Shown piece by piece: positions 51,759 to 62,871 of a DNA stretch of 62,871 nucleotides; the first letter of the stretch is position 1; each line of letters starts with the position of its first letter. The stretch is from an uncultured Paenibacillaceae bacterium. Its GTDB lineage: Bacteria > Bacillota > Bacilli > Aneurinibacillales > Aneurinibacillaceae. The translations under genes and the position numbers were made by a program. The stretch covers positions 1-62,871 of the forward strand of contig CAMLDI010000017.1 in the NCBI GenBank assembly GCA_946478845.1, written 5' to 3'. The notes under the pieces are model-generated. The model was not told the origin of the DNA and searched no databases. It saw nothing but the letters and a program-made list of their open reading frames with translations.

Positions 51759-52521
51759 TTACTGTTCCTCCCTTAGGAGCAGTTTCTCGATAAATAAAAT
51801 AGGTTTGCGCAATGCTGAACAAGTTACCAATTACCCAGTAAAGGGAAAGGGCAGATGGCAATGAAATAGCAAATACTAAAATCATAATAGGCATTGCATA
51901 AAGCATCATCTTCATTTGTGGATTTTCCATCATCGATGGGCTTTTTCGCATGGTAATCCACTGTTGCAGATAAGTTGTAATTGCTGCAACAATCGGAAGA
52001 ATAAAAAATGGGTCTGCTTTACCTAATTCTAACCATAAGAAATCATGGGAACGAATTTGTTCTGTCCGCACAATGGCATGGTAAAAAGCAATCAAAATTG
52101 GCATCTGCACCAGGATTGGAAGACACCCGCTTAATGGATTAACATTGTGAACCTGGTATAACTTAATCATCTCTTGTTGTGCTTTTTGCGGATCATTTTT
52201 ATATTTGTCTCTAAGTTTAGTTAACTCAGGTTGAAGCTCTTGCATTCTTTTTGAACTCTTCAACTGCTTCATCATTAAAGGCAAAATTAAAAAACGCACA
52301 AGCAATGTAACCACAACAATAGCAAGACCATAACTCCCATTAAATAGGTCTGCAGACTCCATTAACAACCATTTAAAGGGAAACACAAAATACTTGTCCC
52401 AAATGCCGCCGGTTTCAGGGTTAATAGGAAGCGGGTTGTTGGGATTGGCTGCAGTTAAACAACCAGAGGTTAATACAGAAATAGAAAGCAGCATCACTAC
52501 AATACCAAAACGTTTGAGCAA
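51751..52521 (-). CDS. yidC: Membrane protein insertase YidC (SpoIIIJ)
   Basis: 256 residues. Lipoprotein signal with lipobox LTSGC, five membrane segments, the conserved basic residue of the groove (LLVRFLILPLMMKQLK) and the NPLSGCLPILVQMPILIAFYHAI segment. It inserts membrane proteins and, in spore formers, supports forespore SpoIIIA-SpoIIQ activity. Co-transcribed with jag. Confidence 0.95.
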   Translation of the reverse strand: MLKRFGIVVMLLSISVLTSGCLTAANPNNPLPINPETGGIWDKYFVFPFKWLLMESADLFNGSYGLAIVVVTLLVRFLILPLMMKQLKSSKRMQELQPELTKLRDKYKNDPQKAQQEMIKLYQVHNVNPLSGCLPILVQMPILIAFYHAIVRTEQIRSHDFLWLELGKADPFFILPIVAAITTYLQQWITMRKSPSMMENPQMKMMLYAMPIMILVFAISLPSALSLYWVIGNLFSIAQTYFIYRETAPKGGTVNE

Positions 52522-52586
52522 GAAAAATTCCTCCTTGCAGGTATGTATTTTTTAACTCTTTAAATTAAAGAGTTCAATGAAAGTAA

Positions 52587-52805
52587 TTAAGGTACATGGT
52601 CAATCCCGCCAGGATGAAAAGGATGACATTTTAAAATGCGTTTTATGGCCATCCACCCTCCCCGAAAAGGCCCATATTTCTCTATTGCTGTTAATGAATA
52701 TTGAGAACAAGTAGGATAAAAACGACAACTTGGCGGTTTCAAAGGTGAAATCACCATTTGATAAGCTCTAATCATATAAATAAAAATCATTTTTATCCAC
52801 TTCAT
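52587..52805 (-). CDS. yidD: Membrane protein insertion efficiency factor YidD
   Basis: 72 residues. [40 protein letters not shown] and [12 protein letters not shown] are the family motifs. It helps YidC insert membrane proteins. It occupies the usual place between rnpA and yidC. Confidence 0.95.
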   Translation of the reverse strand: MKWIKMIFIYMIRAYQMVISPLKPPSCRFYPTCSQYSLTAIEKYGPFRGGWMAIKRILKCHPFHPGGIDHVP

Positions 52806-52847
52806 TATTAATACTCCCTTATTATGCAGGATTCCTACTATATATTA

Positions 52848-52908
52848 AAGAAAACTTGGCTGAAGCCAGACTTATCTATCTTAGCTGGCAACAACCTTAA
52901 TGTTCCTT
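52848..52908 (+). repeat. Dispersed palindromic element, copy C, at the rnpA stop
   Basis: AAAGAAAACTTGGCTGAAGCC on the left, AGCTGGCAACAACCTTAATGT on the right. The right end overlaps the last codons and stop of rnpA. It is the most diverged of the four clear copies. Confidence 0.7.
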
Positions 52909-53253
52909 CTTTTCTAATAGGAAAAGATTCGCCTTCTTCATGCAATGATAAAGGCTGCTCTTAAACTGATCAAAATCTAGATCTACGGCTGGAAGTCGGC
53001 AAATCACAATAAAATCTTGATTTTTTTTAATCTCTTCTGCCCGTAGCCTGATCAATTCCTTTATCCATCTGCGCAAGTGATTTCGTTTCACGGCATTCCC
53101 CATCTTTTTACTAACGGAGATTCCGACACGAAAATCATTTTGCTCCTCTTTTTCCAGTGAATAAATCACAAATTGCCGATTTGCAACGGATTTCCCCTGT
53201 TTGAAAATAATCTGGAATTCTTCATTTTTTCGCAAACGATTCTTGCGGTACAA
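52897..53253 (-). CDS. rnpA: Ribonuclease P protein component
   Basis: 118 residues. The arginine-rich RNA-binding helix KKMGNAVKRNHLRRWIKELIRL is the signature. It binds the RNase P RNA to mature tRNA 5' ends. The start is a TTG 9 bases behind GGAG. The last three codons and the stop are inside repeat element C, so its C-terminus (LLEKKEH) may be partly provided by the element. Confidence 0.95.
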   Translation of the reverse strand: MYRKNRLRKNEEFQIIFKQGKSVANRQFVIYSLEKEEQNDFRVGISVSKKMGNAVKRNHLRRWIKELIRLRAEEIKKNQDFIVICRLPAVDLDFDQFKSSLYHCMKKANLFLLEKKEH

Positions 53254-53303
53254 AAGGGTACACTCCTAACCTCCAGGGATCGAAAATCTGCATAATTGCA
53301 GAA

Positions 53304-53327
53304 AAGGCCACTAAAGAGAGTGGCCTT
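53304..53327 (-). terminator. Hairpin between rpmH and rnpA
   Basis: AAGGCCACT pairs with AGTGGCCTT, overlapping the rpmH stop, and four T residues follow. It would make a partial terminator that gives rpmH more transcript than rnpA. Confidence 0.6.
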
Positions 53328-53460
53328 ATGCTGACAATACTTTTCTTCCTTTTCTGCGACGGCTAGCAAGAACTTTGCGGCCGTTCTTAGTGCTCATACG
53401 AGCGCGGAAACCGTGAACTTTTTTGCGTTTACGGTTATTTGGGTTAAATGTTGGTTTCAT
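53326..53460 (-). CDS. rpmH: Ribosomal protein bL34
   Basis: 44 residues, beginning [18 protein letters not shown] and carrying [21 protein letters not shown]. Standard length. Ribosome site AAGGAGG precedes ATG. First gene of the minus-strand operon leaving oriC. Confidence 0.97.
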   Translation of the reverse strand: MKPTFNPNNRKRKKVHGFRARMSTKNGRKVLASRRRKGRKVLSA

Positions 53461-53510
53461 ATCTACACCTCCTTGTGAAGGTTCCATCCACACTATAGAC
53501 AGTCTATAAC

Positions 53511-53539
53511 ATTATAAATATGGTATATAAAAAAGTCAA
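53511..53539 (-). promoter_or_regulatory. Strong sigma-A promoter of rpmH
   Basis: TTGACT and a perfect TATAAT with a 17-base spacer on the minus strand. It is the leftward transcription start next to oriC. Confidence 0.9.
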
Positions 53540-53577
53540 GAGAGGTCACCATTAACAACTAATACCAACGCGAACAC

Positions 53578-53944
53578 TTATTCACATAATTTTATTTCCC
53601 AAATTATTGTGGATAATTTATTTCCCTCTCATTTTTTTGTCGACAAATAATTTTATAGTTATACACAAAATATGGTGTTGTGAGTAAATATTTTTCACAA
53701 TTTGTAGAGTTTGTGGATAAGTCCGAAAAAATCATTGATAGCATGCACTTTATTTGGTATCATATTTTTGTTTCAATACGTGGACAACTAAAAAATCATT
53801 TTCATTTATCAACAGGCTGTGGATATTTTTGTGGACATTTATACAGAGTTGTGGAAAAGCTATCCACACTTTTGTGGTTTATTCAACATATTTCTCACAA
53901 AAATCAGCGGAAATTCCGACATGATTATATAAAAGTTATCCACA
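53578..53944. other. oriC, upstream DnaA-box cluster
   Basis: Perfect TTATNCACA boxes at 53578 (+), 53608 (-), 53659 (+), 53712 (-) and 53936 (+), with further one-mismatch sites such as CTATCCACA at 53860 and TGTGGATAT near 53819. The segment between the rpmH promoter and dnaA is the incA/incB-type part of the bipartite Bacillus origin and also controls dnaA expression. It holds no other gene; the 99-codon extension of the dnaA frame upstream is not coding. Confidence 0.92.
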
Positions 53945-53976
53945 CTTTTGCCGGAGCTAAAGGGGGGATACACCTG

Positions 53977-55338
53977 ATGACAAAGACAAAAGATTTATGG
54001 GACAAGGCACTCTCACATATTCAAACCCGTTTAAGCAAGCCTAGTTTTGAAACCTGGCTCAAATCAACAACCGCAACTACTCTCGATGATCATACCCTGA
54101 TGATTATCGCTCCTAATGAATTTACAAGAGATTGGTTAGAATCCCGTTACTCCGATTTAATTTTGGAAACCCTTTTCGAAATTACTGGTAAGCACTTATC
54201 TATTAAATTTATCTTACCCATATCGGATCCCACGCCAGACGTGGAACCCGTTCCCACACGTACAAAAATTGAGGGTGTAAAACAAAACGGATCCCATGAC
54301 GATTATCCGCAGACTATATTAAATCCCAAATATACCTTTGATACTTTTGTAATTGGGAATGGAAACCGGTTCGCCCATGCTGCATCTCTGGCTGTTGCCG
54401 AAGCACCTGCTAAAGCATACAATCCTCTATTTATATATGGAGGTGTAGGATTGGGAAAAACCCACTTAATGCATGGAATTGGCCATTATGTACTAGAACA
54501 TAACCCAAACGCAAAAGTGGTTTATTTATCCTCAGAGAAATTTACCAATGAATTTATTAATTCAATTCGCGATAATCAGACTGAAATTTTTCGTAATAAA
54601 TATCGAAGTGTTGATGTTTTGCTTATTGACGATATACAATTCCTGGCAGGGAAAGAATCCACCCAGGAGGAATTTTTTCATACATTTAATGCTCTCCATG
54701 AAGCAAGCAAACAAATCATCATTTCTAGTGACCGGACACCAAAAGAAATACCGACTTTAGAAGATCGGCTCCGTTCTCGCTTTGAATGGGGACTGATTAC
54801 CGATATACAACCCCCTGATTTAGAAACAAGAATTGCTATTCTTCGCAAAAAAGCAAAGGCTGAGAATTTAGAAATTCCTAATGATGTGATGGTATATATC
54901 GCCGATCAAATTAATACCAATATCCGTGAACTGGAAGGGGCCCTGATTCGCGTGGTTGCCTATTCCTCATTAATTAATCGAGATGTGGATTTGGAACTGG
55001 CAACTGAAGCTTTAAAGGATATCATTCCTTCAAATAAACCAAGAGTGATTACCATTGCTAGAATCCAACAAGTTGTGGGGGCGCATTTTAGCTTAAAAAT
55101 GGAAGAATTTAAAGCGAAGAAAAGGACAAAATCAGTCGCTTTTCCCCGTCAAATTGCCATGTATTTATCAAGGGAATTAACGGATTTTTCCCTGCCGAAA
55201 ATTGGGGAAGAGTTTGGGGGAAGAGATCACACGACTGTTATTCATGCCCATGAAAAGATTACCAATGCATTACAAACAGATCGTCAAATACAAACAACCA
55301 TACAAGATTTAATTGATACCATTAAAAACGGGAAGTAA
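53977..55338 (+). CDS. dnaA: Chromosomal replication initiator DnaA
   Basis: 453 residues. Domain I ([24 protein letters not shown]) binds partner proteins; a variable linker; AAA+ domain with [15 protein letters not shown] and LLIDDIQFL; and domain IV with the DnaA-box signature [15 protein letters not shown]. It opens oriC. The start is ATG 53977, 9 bases after AGGGGGG; the frame stays open upstream through the origin. Confidence 0.98.
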   Translation: MTKTKDLWDKALSHIQTRLSKPSFETWLKSTTATTLDDHTLMIIAPNEFTRDWLESRYSDLILETLFEITGKHLSIKFILPISDPTPDVEPVPTRTKIEGVKQNGSHDDYPQTILNPKYTFDTFVIGNGNRFAHAASLAVAEAPAKAYNPLFIYGGVGLGKTHLMHGIGHYVLEHNPNAKVVYLSSEKFTNEFINSIRDNQTEIFRNKYRSVDVLLIDDIQFLAGKESTQEEFFHTFNALHEASKQIIISSDRTPKEIPTLEDRLRSRFEWGLITDIQPPDLETRIAILRKKAKAENLEIPNDVMVYIADQINTNIRELEGALIRVVAYSSLINRDVDLELATEALKDIIPSNKPRVITIARIQQVVGAHFSLKMEEFKAKKRTKSVAFPRQIAMYLSRELTDFSLPKIGEEFGGRDHTTVIHAHEKITNALQTDRQIQTTIQDLIDTIKNGK

Positions 55339-55347
55339 GCGACTAAT

Positions 55348-55490
55348 TGTGAATAAATCGCAGCCTGTACACAACCTTATCCACATGTGTATAGGCTTTA
55401 TTTCTTTTTGCCTTTCGACTTATTCACATTTCCACAGGCCCTATTACTACTTCTTTTCTAAAAAAAAGATTAAAATATAATTATATTCAC
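55348..55490. other. oriC, downstream DnaA boxes and unwinding element
   Basis: Perfect boxes at 55348 (-), 55377 (+) and 55420 (+), then a weaker TTTCCACAG, the GC-rich AGGCCC, DnaA-trio-like triplets (ATTACTACTTCTTTTCTA) and an AT-rich stretch to about 55490. The order matches the basal unwinding system between dnaA and dnaN of B. subtilis almost base for base, so melting probably starts here. Confidence 0.9.
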
Positions 55491-55529
55491 GAAATGCGGA
55501 ATATATTCCTAAGGGGGATTTATAAACCA

Positions 55530-56672
55530 ATGGAATTTATAATTCAAAGAGATTCATTAATTAATACAATTGCAACTGTAAGCAAAGCTGTTTCTTCTAG
55601 AACAACAATTCCGGTATTAACAGGAATAAAACTTGTAGCCAGTACGGAAGGAATTATCCTTACAGCGAGTGATTCAGATTTATCAATTGAAGAATTTATC
55701 CCTATTGAAAAAGAGGGAGAAATGATTATCGATCTTATTGAACCAGGCAGTATTGTATTGCCTTCTCGCTATTTCGGGGAAATCATTCGGAAATTACCTG
55801 GAGATAAGGTTAAAATTAAAACGAATGATCATTTAACGATTACCATTACAGCCGGCAAATCAGAATTTAATTTAAATGGCATGGATGCAGCTGACTACCC
55901 CCGCCTTCCTCAAATCGAAGAAAACCGGGTATTAAGTTTGCCTTCTGATTTATTAAAAACGATGATCAGACAAACCGCTTTTGCAGTGGCAACAACAGAA
56001 ACACGTCCAATTCTTACAGGAATTATGTGGAAGTTAATTGATAGTGAATTAACCTTTGTAGCCACAGATAGCCATCGTTTAACCATGCGGCAAGCTGTCG
56101 TTGAATCACCGGAACAATTAACTTTTGAAAATGTTGTCATCCCAGGAAAGAGCTTAATTGAATTAAGCAAAATTTTGCCTGATGATAGCCGTCTTGTTGA
56201 TATCGTAATCACAGATAATCAAATCCTTGTAAAAATAGATCATATTCTATTCTATTCTCGGGTTTTAGATGGTACCTTCCCTGATACAAGCCGGATTATT
56301 CCTAAACAAGGAAAAACATTAATTAATTTAAATACAAAAGAGTTTCTAGGAGCCATAGAACGGGCAAGCTTATTAGCAAGAGAAGGAAAAAATAATGTAG
56401 TTAATCTTGTCACAGAGGATCATCATTTAGTTGAAGTTTATTCTGTGACACCTGAAGTTGGAAAAGTAGTTGAAGAAGTGAATCCATTATCAATTGAAGG
56501 AGAAACGTTGCGCATTGCTTTTAATGCAAAATACATGATTGATGCTTTGCGGGCAGTTGATAGTGAGACGATTGAAATTTCTTTTACAGGGGCAATGAGT
56601 CCTTTTATTATTCGTCCATCTGATTATAATAAAATTCTTCACTTAATTCTTCCAGTTCGTACCAATCAATGA
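55530..56672 (+). CDS. dnaN: DNA polymerase III beta sliding clamp
   Basis: 380 residues with three repeated clamp domains (MEFIIQRDSLINTIATVSKAV at the start; LTGIMWKL and ATDSHRLTMRQ in domain 2; FNAKYMIDALRAV and the terminal ILPVRTN). It forms the ring that tethers the polymerase. The start is ATG 55530, in line with family N-termini. Confidence 0.97.
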   Translation: MEFIIQRDSLINTIATVSKAVSSRTTIPVLTGIKLVASTEGIILTASDSDLSIEEFIPIEKEGEMIIDLIEPGSIVLPSRYFGEIIRKLPGDKVKIKTNDHLTITITAGKSEFNLNGMDAADYPRLPQIEENRVLSLPSDLLKTMIRQTAFAVATTETRPILTGIMWKLIDSELTFVATDSHRLTMRQAVVESPEQLTFENVVIPGKSLIELSKILPDDSRLVDIVITDNQILVKIDHILFYSRVLDGTFPDTSRIIPKQGKTLINLNTKEFLGAIERASLLAREGKNNVVNLVTEDHHLVEVYSVTPEVGKVVEEVNPLSIEGETLRIAFNAKYMIDALRAVDSETIEISFTGAMSPFIIRPSDYNKILHLILPVRTNQ

Positions 56673-56682
56673 GAGGTATCTT

Positions 56683-56904
56683 ATGAAAACTGATAAAATA
56701 GAGATAACGTCTGATTTTATTCCTCTAGGCCAGTTTCTTAAATTGGCGGGTATTGCTGATACAGGTGGCCAGGCGAAAATTATTCTTTTAGAAGAAGAAA
56801 TCACAGTTAATGGGGAAAAGGAAAATAGAAGGGGCCGAAAATTATATCCCGGGGATCAAGTTGTGATAAAAGGTACAGGAGCATTTGAAATTGTTGCTAA
56901 GTAA
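56683..56904 (+). CDS. rlbA: S4-domain RNA-binding protein (RlbA/YaaA)
   Basis: 73 residues, one S4 domain: FIPLGQFLKLAGIADTGGQAK and ENRRGRKLYPGDQV. B. subtilis yaaA lies at the same position between dnaN and recF and is linked to ribosome assembly. It overlaps recF by 14 bases. Confidence 0.93.
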   Translation: MKTDKIEITSDFIPLGQFLKLAGIADTGGQAKIILLEEEITVNGEKENRRGRKLYPGDQVVIKGTGAFEIVAK

Positions 56905-57991
56905 CTTGCAAATTGAAAAGTATCGAAATCTTAATTCTATGGAACTTTCCCTGGATGGAGAAATTATCTTATTCGTTGGACAAAATGCACAGGGAAAAAC
57001 AAATATTCTCGAATCCATCTATGTTCTTGCAATGGCAAAGTCCCATAGAACCAATAAGGATAGGGAGCTTATTGCCTGGAATGAGGAATTTTCCCGACTT
57101 AGTGCATATGTGCAAAAAAAGAGTGGCCCTTTATCCCTTGAAATACAGTTGACAAACAAAGGAAAAAAGGCGAAAGTTAATGGTCTTGAACAAAGAAAGT
57201 TAAGCAATTATATTGGCGCTTTAAATGTGGTTATGTTTGCTCCGGAGGATTTAGATATTGTAAAGGGGAATCCTTCTATAAGAAGAAGATTTATGGATAT
57301 GGAGATTGGACAGGTTTCCCCTATATATCTTCATTTATTATCCCAGTATCAGAAATTAGTTCATCAGCGCAATCAAGCGTTAAAGGAATCTTTTATTGAT
57401 TTAATTGAAGTTTATAACATGCAAATGGCTGAATTATCAGCTAAAATTCTACATAAGAGAATGCAATTTATTGATAAGCTACAGGTGTGGGCCAATGAAA
57501 TTCACGGGCAAATCACCAGTGGGAAAGAAAATCTATCTCTTATTTATCACTCTACTTTTTCTTACGATAAAGACATGTCAGAACAACAAGCTATCGATTC
57601 AATTTTCTATTATTTACAATCCATTCGAGAAAAAGAAGTCATGAGAGGGATAACCCTTGCTGGCCCCCATCGTGACGATTTATATTTTTCAATTAACAAT
57701 AAAAGTGTGCAACAATATGGTTCCCAGGGACAACAAAGAACGACCGCTCTTTCTTTGAAACTGGCTGAAATAGAATTAATATATCAAGAAGTTGGTGAGT
57801 ACCCTTTGTTATTGCTAGATGATGTTTTATCAGAATTGGATGCAAACAGACAAAGCCATTTATTGACGGGAATAAAAAATCGGGTACAAACTTTTGTTAC
57901 TTCTACCGGGGTGGAAGGTCTTAATCACGATACATTGAAACATGCGTCTCTTTTCAGAGTTGACCATGGAAAAGTTACGCGGGAAATGTGA
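56891..57991 (+). CDS. recF: DNA replication and repair protein RecF
   Basis: 366 residues, SMC-like ATPase: Walker A GQNAQGKTNILES, signature region YGSQGQQRTTALSLKLAE, and Walker B LLLDDVLSELD. It loads RecA at gaps with RecO and RecR. Aligning with known N-termini, the TTG at 56891 is the probable start; an ATG is absent near the N-terminus and the gene overlaps rlbA. Confidence 0.95.
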   Translation: MLLSNLQIEKYRNLNSMELSLDGEIILFVGQNAQGKTNILESIYVLAMAKSHRTNKDRELIAWNEEFSRLSAYVQKKSGPLSLEIQLTNKGKKAKVNGLEQRKLSNYIGALNVVMFAPEDLDIVKGNPSIRRRFMDMEIGQVSPIYLHLLSQYQKLVHQRNQALKESFIDLIEVYNMQMAELSAKILHKRMQFIDKLQVWANEIHGQITSGKENLSLIYHSTFSYDKDMSEQQAIDSIFYYLQSIREKEVMRGITLAGPHRDDLYFSINNKSVQQYGSQGQQRTTALSLKLAEIELIYQEVGEYPLLLLDDVLSELDANRQSHLLTGIKNRVQTFVTSTGVEGLNHDTLKHASLFRVDHGKVTREM

Positions 57992-58000
57992 GGGGAAGGC

Positions 58001-58264
58001 ATGTTTATTCATATCGGTGCTGATTATGTGGTCCGTTCCCGGGATGTAGTTATAATCTTGGATTCTGAACTGGGTAAAACATCAGAAGTGAATCAAGGAT
58101 TTATCAAAAAAGCGAAAGAAGAAGGTCGCATGGTGGAAATGGATAAGGAAGCATGTAAGTCATATATTATCACCCGCAATCAAGTTTATTGTTCTCCCAT
58201 TTCATCCTTGACCTTAAAACGTCGAGCTAGTTTTGTCAGTCGATTGGAAAGAAGGTGCAAATAG
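58001..58264 (+). CDS. remB: Extracellular matrix regulator RemB (DUF370, YaaB)
   Basis: 87 residues. MFIHIGADYVVRSRDVVIIL and YIITRNQVYCSPISSLTLKRR match RemB, paralogue of the biofilm-gene activator RemA. It sits in its conserved place between recF and gyrB, with stop next to gyrB's start. Confidence 0.93.
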   Translation: MFIHIGADYVVRSRDVVIILDSELGKTSEVNQGFIKKAKEEGRMVEMDKEACKSYIITRNQVYCSPISSLTLKRRASFVSRLERRCK

Positions 58265-60178
<1,914 letters not shown>

Positions 60179-60214
60179 AAAGATTAGAGACGGAAGATGA
60201 CGGAGGTACCTTGA

Positions 60215-62764
60215 ATGGCCCAGCAACCTTCTAATGTAGTTGATATAAATATTAATCAAGAGATGAGGAACTCTTTTCTTGATTATGCCATGAGTGTTAT
60301 TGTAAGCCGGGCTTTGCCAGATGTACGCGATGGCCTTAAGCCTGTACATCGCCGGATTTTATATGCGATGAATGAAATGGGGAATACCCCGGATAAACCA
60401 CATAAGAAATCTGCAAGAATCGTAGGGGATGTTATCGGTAAATACCATCCCCATGGTGATTCAGCGGTTTATGAAACCATGGTTCGGATGGCCCAGGATT
60501 TCTCCTATCGTTACCCACTTGTAGATGGCCACGGAAACTTCGGTTCTGTGGACGGCGATTCTGCAGCGGCTATGCGTTATACAGAAGCGCGTATGTCTAA
60601 AATAACCCTTGAGCTTTTGCGAGATATTAACAAAGATACCATTGATTTTGGCCCTAACTATGATGGCAGTGAAAAGGAACCACTGGTTATGCCTGCGCGA
60701 ATTCCTCATCTTCTTGTGAATGGGGCGGCAGGGATTGCAGTAGGGATGGCAACCAATATTCCACCACATAATCTAAATGAAGTGATTTCAGGGGTTATCT
60801 ATCTCATTGATCACCCTGATTGTACGAATATGGATTTAATGGATTTTATTACTGGACCAGATTTTCCAACAGGCGCGATGATTATGGGGCGTTCTGGTAT
60901 TCGTCAAGCTTATGAAACGGGCCGTGGATCTGTTGTTATTCGGTCAAAAACAGAAATGGAAGAGGTTGGGGGAAGACATCGTATTATTGTCAATGAGCTT
61001 CCTTACCAAGTAAATAAGGCAAGATTAATAGAAAAAATTGCTGAACTTGTGCGGGATAAGCGAATAGAAGGAATTAGTGATTTAAGAGATGAATCTGACC
61101 GTAGCGGAATGCGTATTGTTATTGAATTAAAGCGGGATGTAAACCCTCAGGTTCTTCTTAATAATTTATTTAAACATACTGCCCTGCAAACCAGTTTTGG
61201 CATTAATATGCTAGCCCTTGTCGATGGCCAACCTAGGGTTCTTAATCTAAAAAATATGCTCCACTATTATATTCTGCACCAGGAAGAAGTCATTCGCCGC
61301 CGTACAGAGTATGATTTGCGGAAAGCAGAAGCCCGCATTCACATTGTGCAAGGCCTTTTGAAAGCCATTGATATTGTGGATGATTTAGTAGACCGGGATG
61401 GTCCAATCCGTTCTGCGAAAGACCGGGAAGAAGCGCGGCAATACTTAATGGCTGATACCTTCTCACTTCATGGACGTGAGGTTCCCCTAGGATTTACGGA
61501 AGAGCAGGCTAATGCTATTTTAGAGATGAGATTACAAACCTTAACCGGTTTATCCATTGAGCGTTTGACCGGGGAATATAATGAGTTGAATAAATTAATT
61601 ATTGAATTACGGGCTATTTTAGCGGATGAAAATAAGATTCTCAGCATTATTAAAGATGAATTGCTTGCTGTGAAAGAAAAATTTGGTGATGAGCGCCGTA
61701 CGGAGATCTCTGCGGCAATTGATAGTATTGAAGATGAAGACCTTATTCCTCAGGAAGAAGTCGTAATTACTTTAACCCATCGAGGATATATTAAACGTCT
61801 TCCCGTTGATACGTACAGGTCTCAAAAACGGGGTGGCCGGGGAATTCAAGGTATGGGGACTCATGATAATGATTTTGTCCAGCATATGCTAACGACCAAT
61901 TCCCATAACTACTTGTTATTCTTTACAAACAAAGGAAAAGTGTATCGGTTAAAAGCCTATGAAATGCCAGATTTAAGCCGAACTGCAAAAGGGACTCCTA
62001 TCATAAATCTCTTGCAAATTGAACAAGGAGAACATATTCAAGCTGTTATTCCGGTGAAAGAGTTTGATGAAGAACATTACTTGTTCTTTTCAACTAAGCA
62101 AGGGATTGTGAAGAAATCCCATCTATCTTCTTTTAGCAATATTCGTAAAGTAGGTTTGTTCGCTATTCATTTACGGGAAGATGATGAATTAGTCGGAGTG
62201 CACCTTACAGATGGAAAACAGGATATTATTCTAGGTACCTGCCATGGAATGTCCATTCGTTTCCCGGAAACCGATGTACGTGTAATGGGCCGTTCTGCCA
62301 CAGGAGTAAAAGGGATTCATTTGGATGAGGGAGATTCCCTTATTGATATGGATATTATCAGCGAAGACTCTGATGTTTTAATCGTAACGTCTAAAGGATA
62401 TGGAAAAAGGACACCTGTAGATGCTTATCGTGTACAAACACGAGGGGGAAAAGGGATTAAAACATTGCATTTAACTGAAAAGAATGGTTTCATTGCAGGG
62501 CTTAAAGTTGTAACTGAAGAACATGATTTAATGCTGGTCACCTCTTCTGGGATTATTATTCGTTTATGTATTCGAGATATTAGTTCAATGGGCCGAAATA
62601 CTCAAGGGGTAAAACTAATTTCTCTGAAACAGGATGAAGAAGTAACAACTGTTTCAAAAGTCGAAATTGGCGATGATTGTGATATAGAAGATGAGTATAT
62701 CAATAAAGAGGAAGACGGAACAGAGCAAGGTTCCGAATCTATGGAAGAAGAAGAGAATGAATAA
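60215..62764 (+). CDS. gyrA: DNA gyrase subunit A
   Basis: 849 residues. Catalytic winged helix with [19 protein letters not shown] (quinolone-target Ser and Glu are of the sensitive type), active-site Tyr in AMRYTEARM, coiled-coil gate, and a six-bladed C-terminal domain with the GyrA box [10 protein letters not shown] and repeats. An acidic tail ends the protein. It starts 36 bases after gyrB with an ATG behind GACGGAGG. Confidence 0.98.
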   Translation: MAQQPSNVVDININQEMRNSFLDYAMSVIVSRALPDVRDGLKPVHRRILYAMNEMGNTPDKPHKKSARIVGDVIGKYHPHGDSAVYETMVRMAQDFSYRYPLVDGHGNFGSVDGDSAAAMRYTEARMSKITLELLRDINKDTIDFGPNYDGSEKEPLVMPARIPHLLVNGAAGIAVGMATNIPPHNLNEVISGVIYLIDHPDCTNMDLMDFITGPDFPTGAMIMGRSGIRQAYETGRGSVVIRSKTEMEEVGGRHRIIVNELPYQVNKARLIEKIAELVRDKRIEGISDLRDESDRSGMRIVIELKRDVNPQVLLNNLFKHTALQTSFGINMLALVDGQPRVLNLKNMLHYYILHQEEVIRRRTEYDLRKAEARIHIVQGLLKAIDIVDDLVDRDGPIRSAKDREEARQYLMADTFSLHGREVPLGFTEEQANAILEMRLQTLTGLSIERLTGEYNELNKLIIELRAILADENKILSIIKDELLAVKEKFGDERRTEISAAIDSIEDEDLIPQEEVVITLTHRGYIKRLPVDTYRSQKRGGRGIQGMGTHDNDFVQHMLTTNSHNYLLFFTNKGKVYRLKAYEMPDLSRTAKGTPIINLLQIEQGEHIQAVIPVKEFDEEHYLFFSTKQGIVKKSHLSSFSNIRKVGLFAIHLREDDELVGVHLTDGKQDIILGTCHGMSIRFPETDVRVMGRSATGVKGIHLDEGDSLIDMDIISEDSDVLIVTSKGYGKRTPVDAYRVQTRGGKGIKTLHLTEKNGFIAGLKVVTEEHDLMLVTSSGIIIRLCIRDISSMGRNTQGVKLISLKQDEEVTTVSKVEIGDDCDIEDEYINKEEDGTEQGSESMEEEENE

Positions 62765-62773
62765 TGGATAGAA

Positions 62774-62819
62774 AGGGCCGTTGCACACGAGTTTTCGTCG
62801 TTTGCGACGGCTCTTTTTT
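62774..62819 (+). terminator. Terminator after gyrA
   Basis: AGGGCCGT pairs with ACGGCTCT (one wobble pair), enclosing a further small hairpin, and T residues follow. The last 50 bases of the window hold no gene. Confidence 0.8.
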
Positions 62820-62871
62820 ATAGACTTTAGTCTGTTGAGCCTGAAGAAGGCGAAACATAAAACCACCCGCT

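Noticed and set aside
53680..53976. 99-codon N-terminal extension of DnaA
   Set aside because: The extension covers the DnaA boxes of oriC and lacks homology; the ATG at 53977 has a strong ribosome site and gives the usual length.

Overview
The window is the replication-origin region of a low-GC, endospore-forming Bacillales bacterium; the genus cannot be fixed from sequence alone. oriC sits at about 53.5-55.5 kb. Genes to its left read mostly on the minus strand and genes to its right on the plus strand, so transcription follows the forks. Gene order from purA to gyrA closely follows Bacillus subtilis: purA-dnaB(dnaC)-rplI-gdpP-yybS, rpsF-ssb-rpsR, ychF-DUF951, yyaC, parB-parA, noc, rsmG-mnmG-mnmE, jag-yidC-yidD-rnpA-rpmH, then dnaA-dnaN-rlbA-recF-remB-gyrB-gyrA. 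yyaC, the SpoIIIJ/Jag pair and a collagen-like surface protein point to sporulation.

Regions. 1-4 kb: a large collagen-like protein on the minus strand (cut by the left edge), preceded by a methyltransferase-glycosyltransferase fusion and a stand-alone paralogous methyltransferase; this looks like a spore- or cell-surface glycoprotein locus. 4-13.2 kb: DEAD-box helicase, cold-shock protein, HelD, a carbonic-anhydrase-like protein lacking a zinc-ligand motif, an ABC-F protein, and a LysR regulator divergent from NADP-glutamate dehydrogenase. 13.2-16.6 kb: a Fur-type ferric iron ABC operon. 16.7-21.2 kb: accessory genes (a Gly-rich small membrane protein, a two-module Asn/Gln/Gly-rich protein, a flavodoxin-fold reductase with a divergent MarR regulator, an orphan adenine methyltransferase, a CidA/LrgB pair). 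21.2-29 kb: rlmH, a DnaA-box cluster, yyzF, htrC and the essential walRKHIJ cell-wall operon. 29.2-30.7 kb: a LysM/G5/M23 peptidoglycan hydrolase. 30.9-62.8 kb: the conserved origin core, with a small insertion (mscS, DUF3343, DUF554, a cysteine-desulfurase-like enzyme) around yyaC.

The origin is well resolved. DnaA boxes lie upstream of dnaA, and a second cluster with a GC-rich tract, DnaA-trio-like repeats and an AT-rich segment lies between dnaA and dnaN. Three perfect parS sites lie in parB and upstream of noc. A separate DnaA-box cluster lies beside rlmH.

The least explained content is non-coding: a family of at least four dispersed palindromic elements of about 60 bp (near 20.05, 30.88, 45.81 and 52.88 kb), some fused to stop codons of housekeeping genes, and one about 200-bp element with inverted-repeat ends between ychF and the rpsF promoter. 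No transposase, CRISPR array, prophage, tRNA or rRNA is visible. Several genes appear to start with TTG or GTG, and the collagen-like gene probably with CTG.
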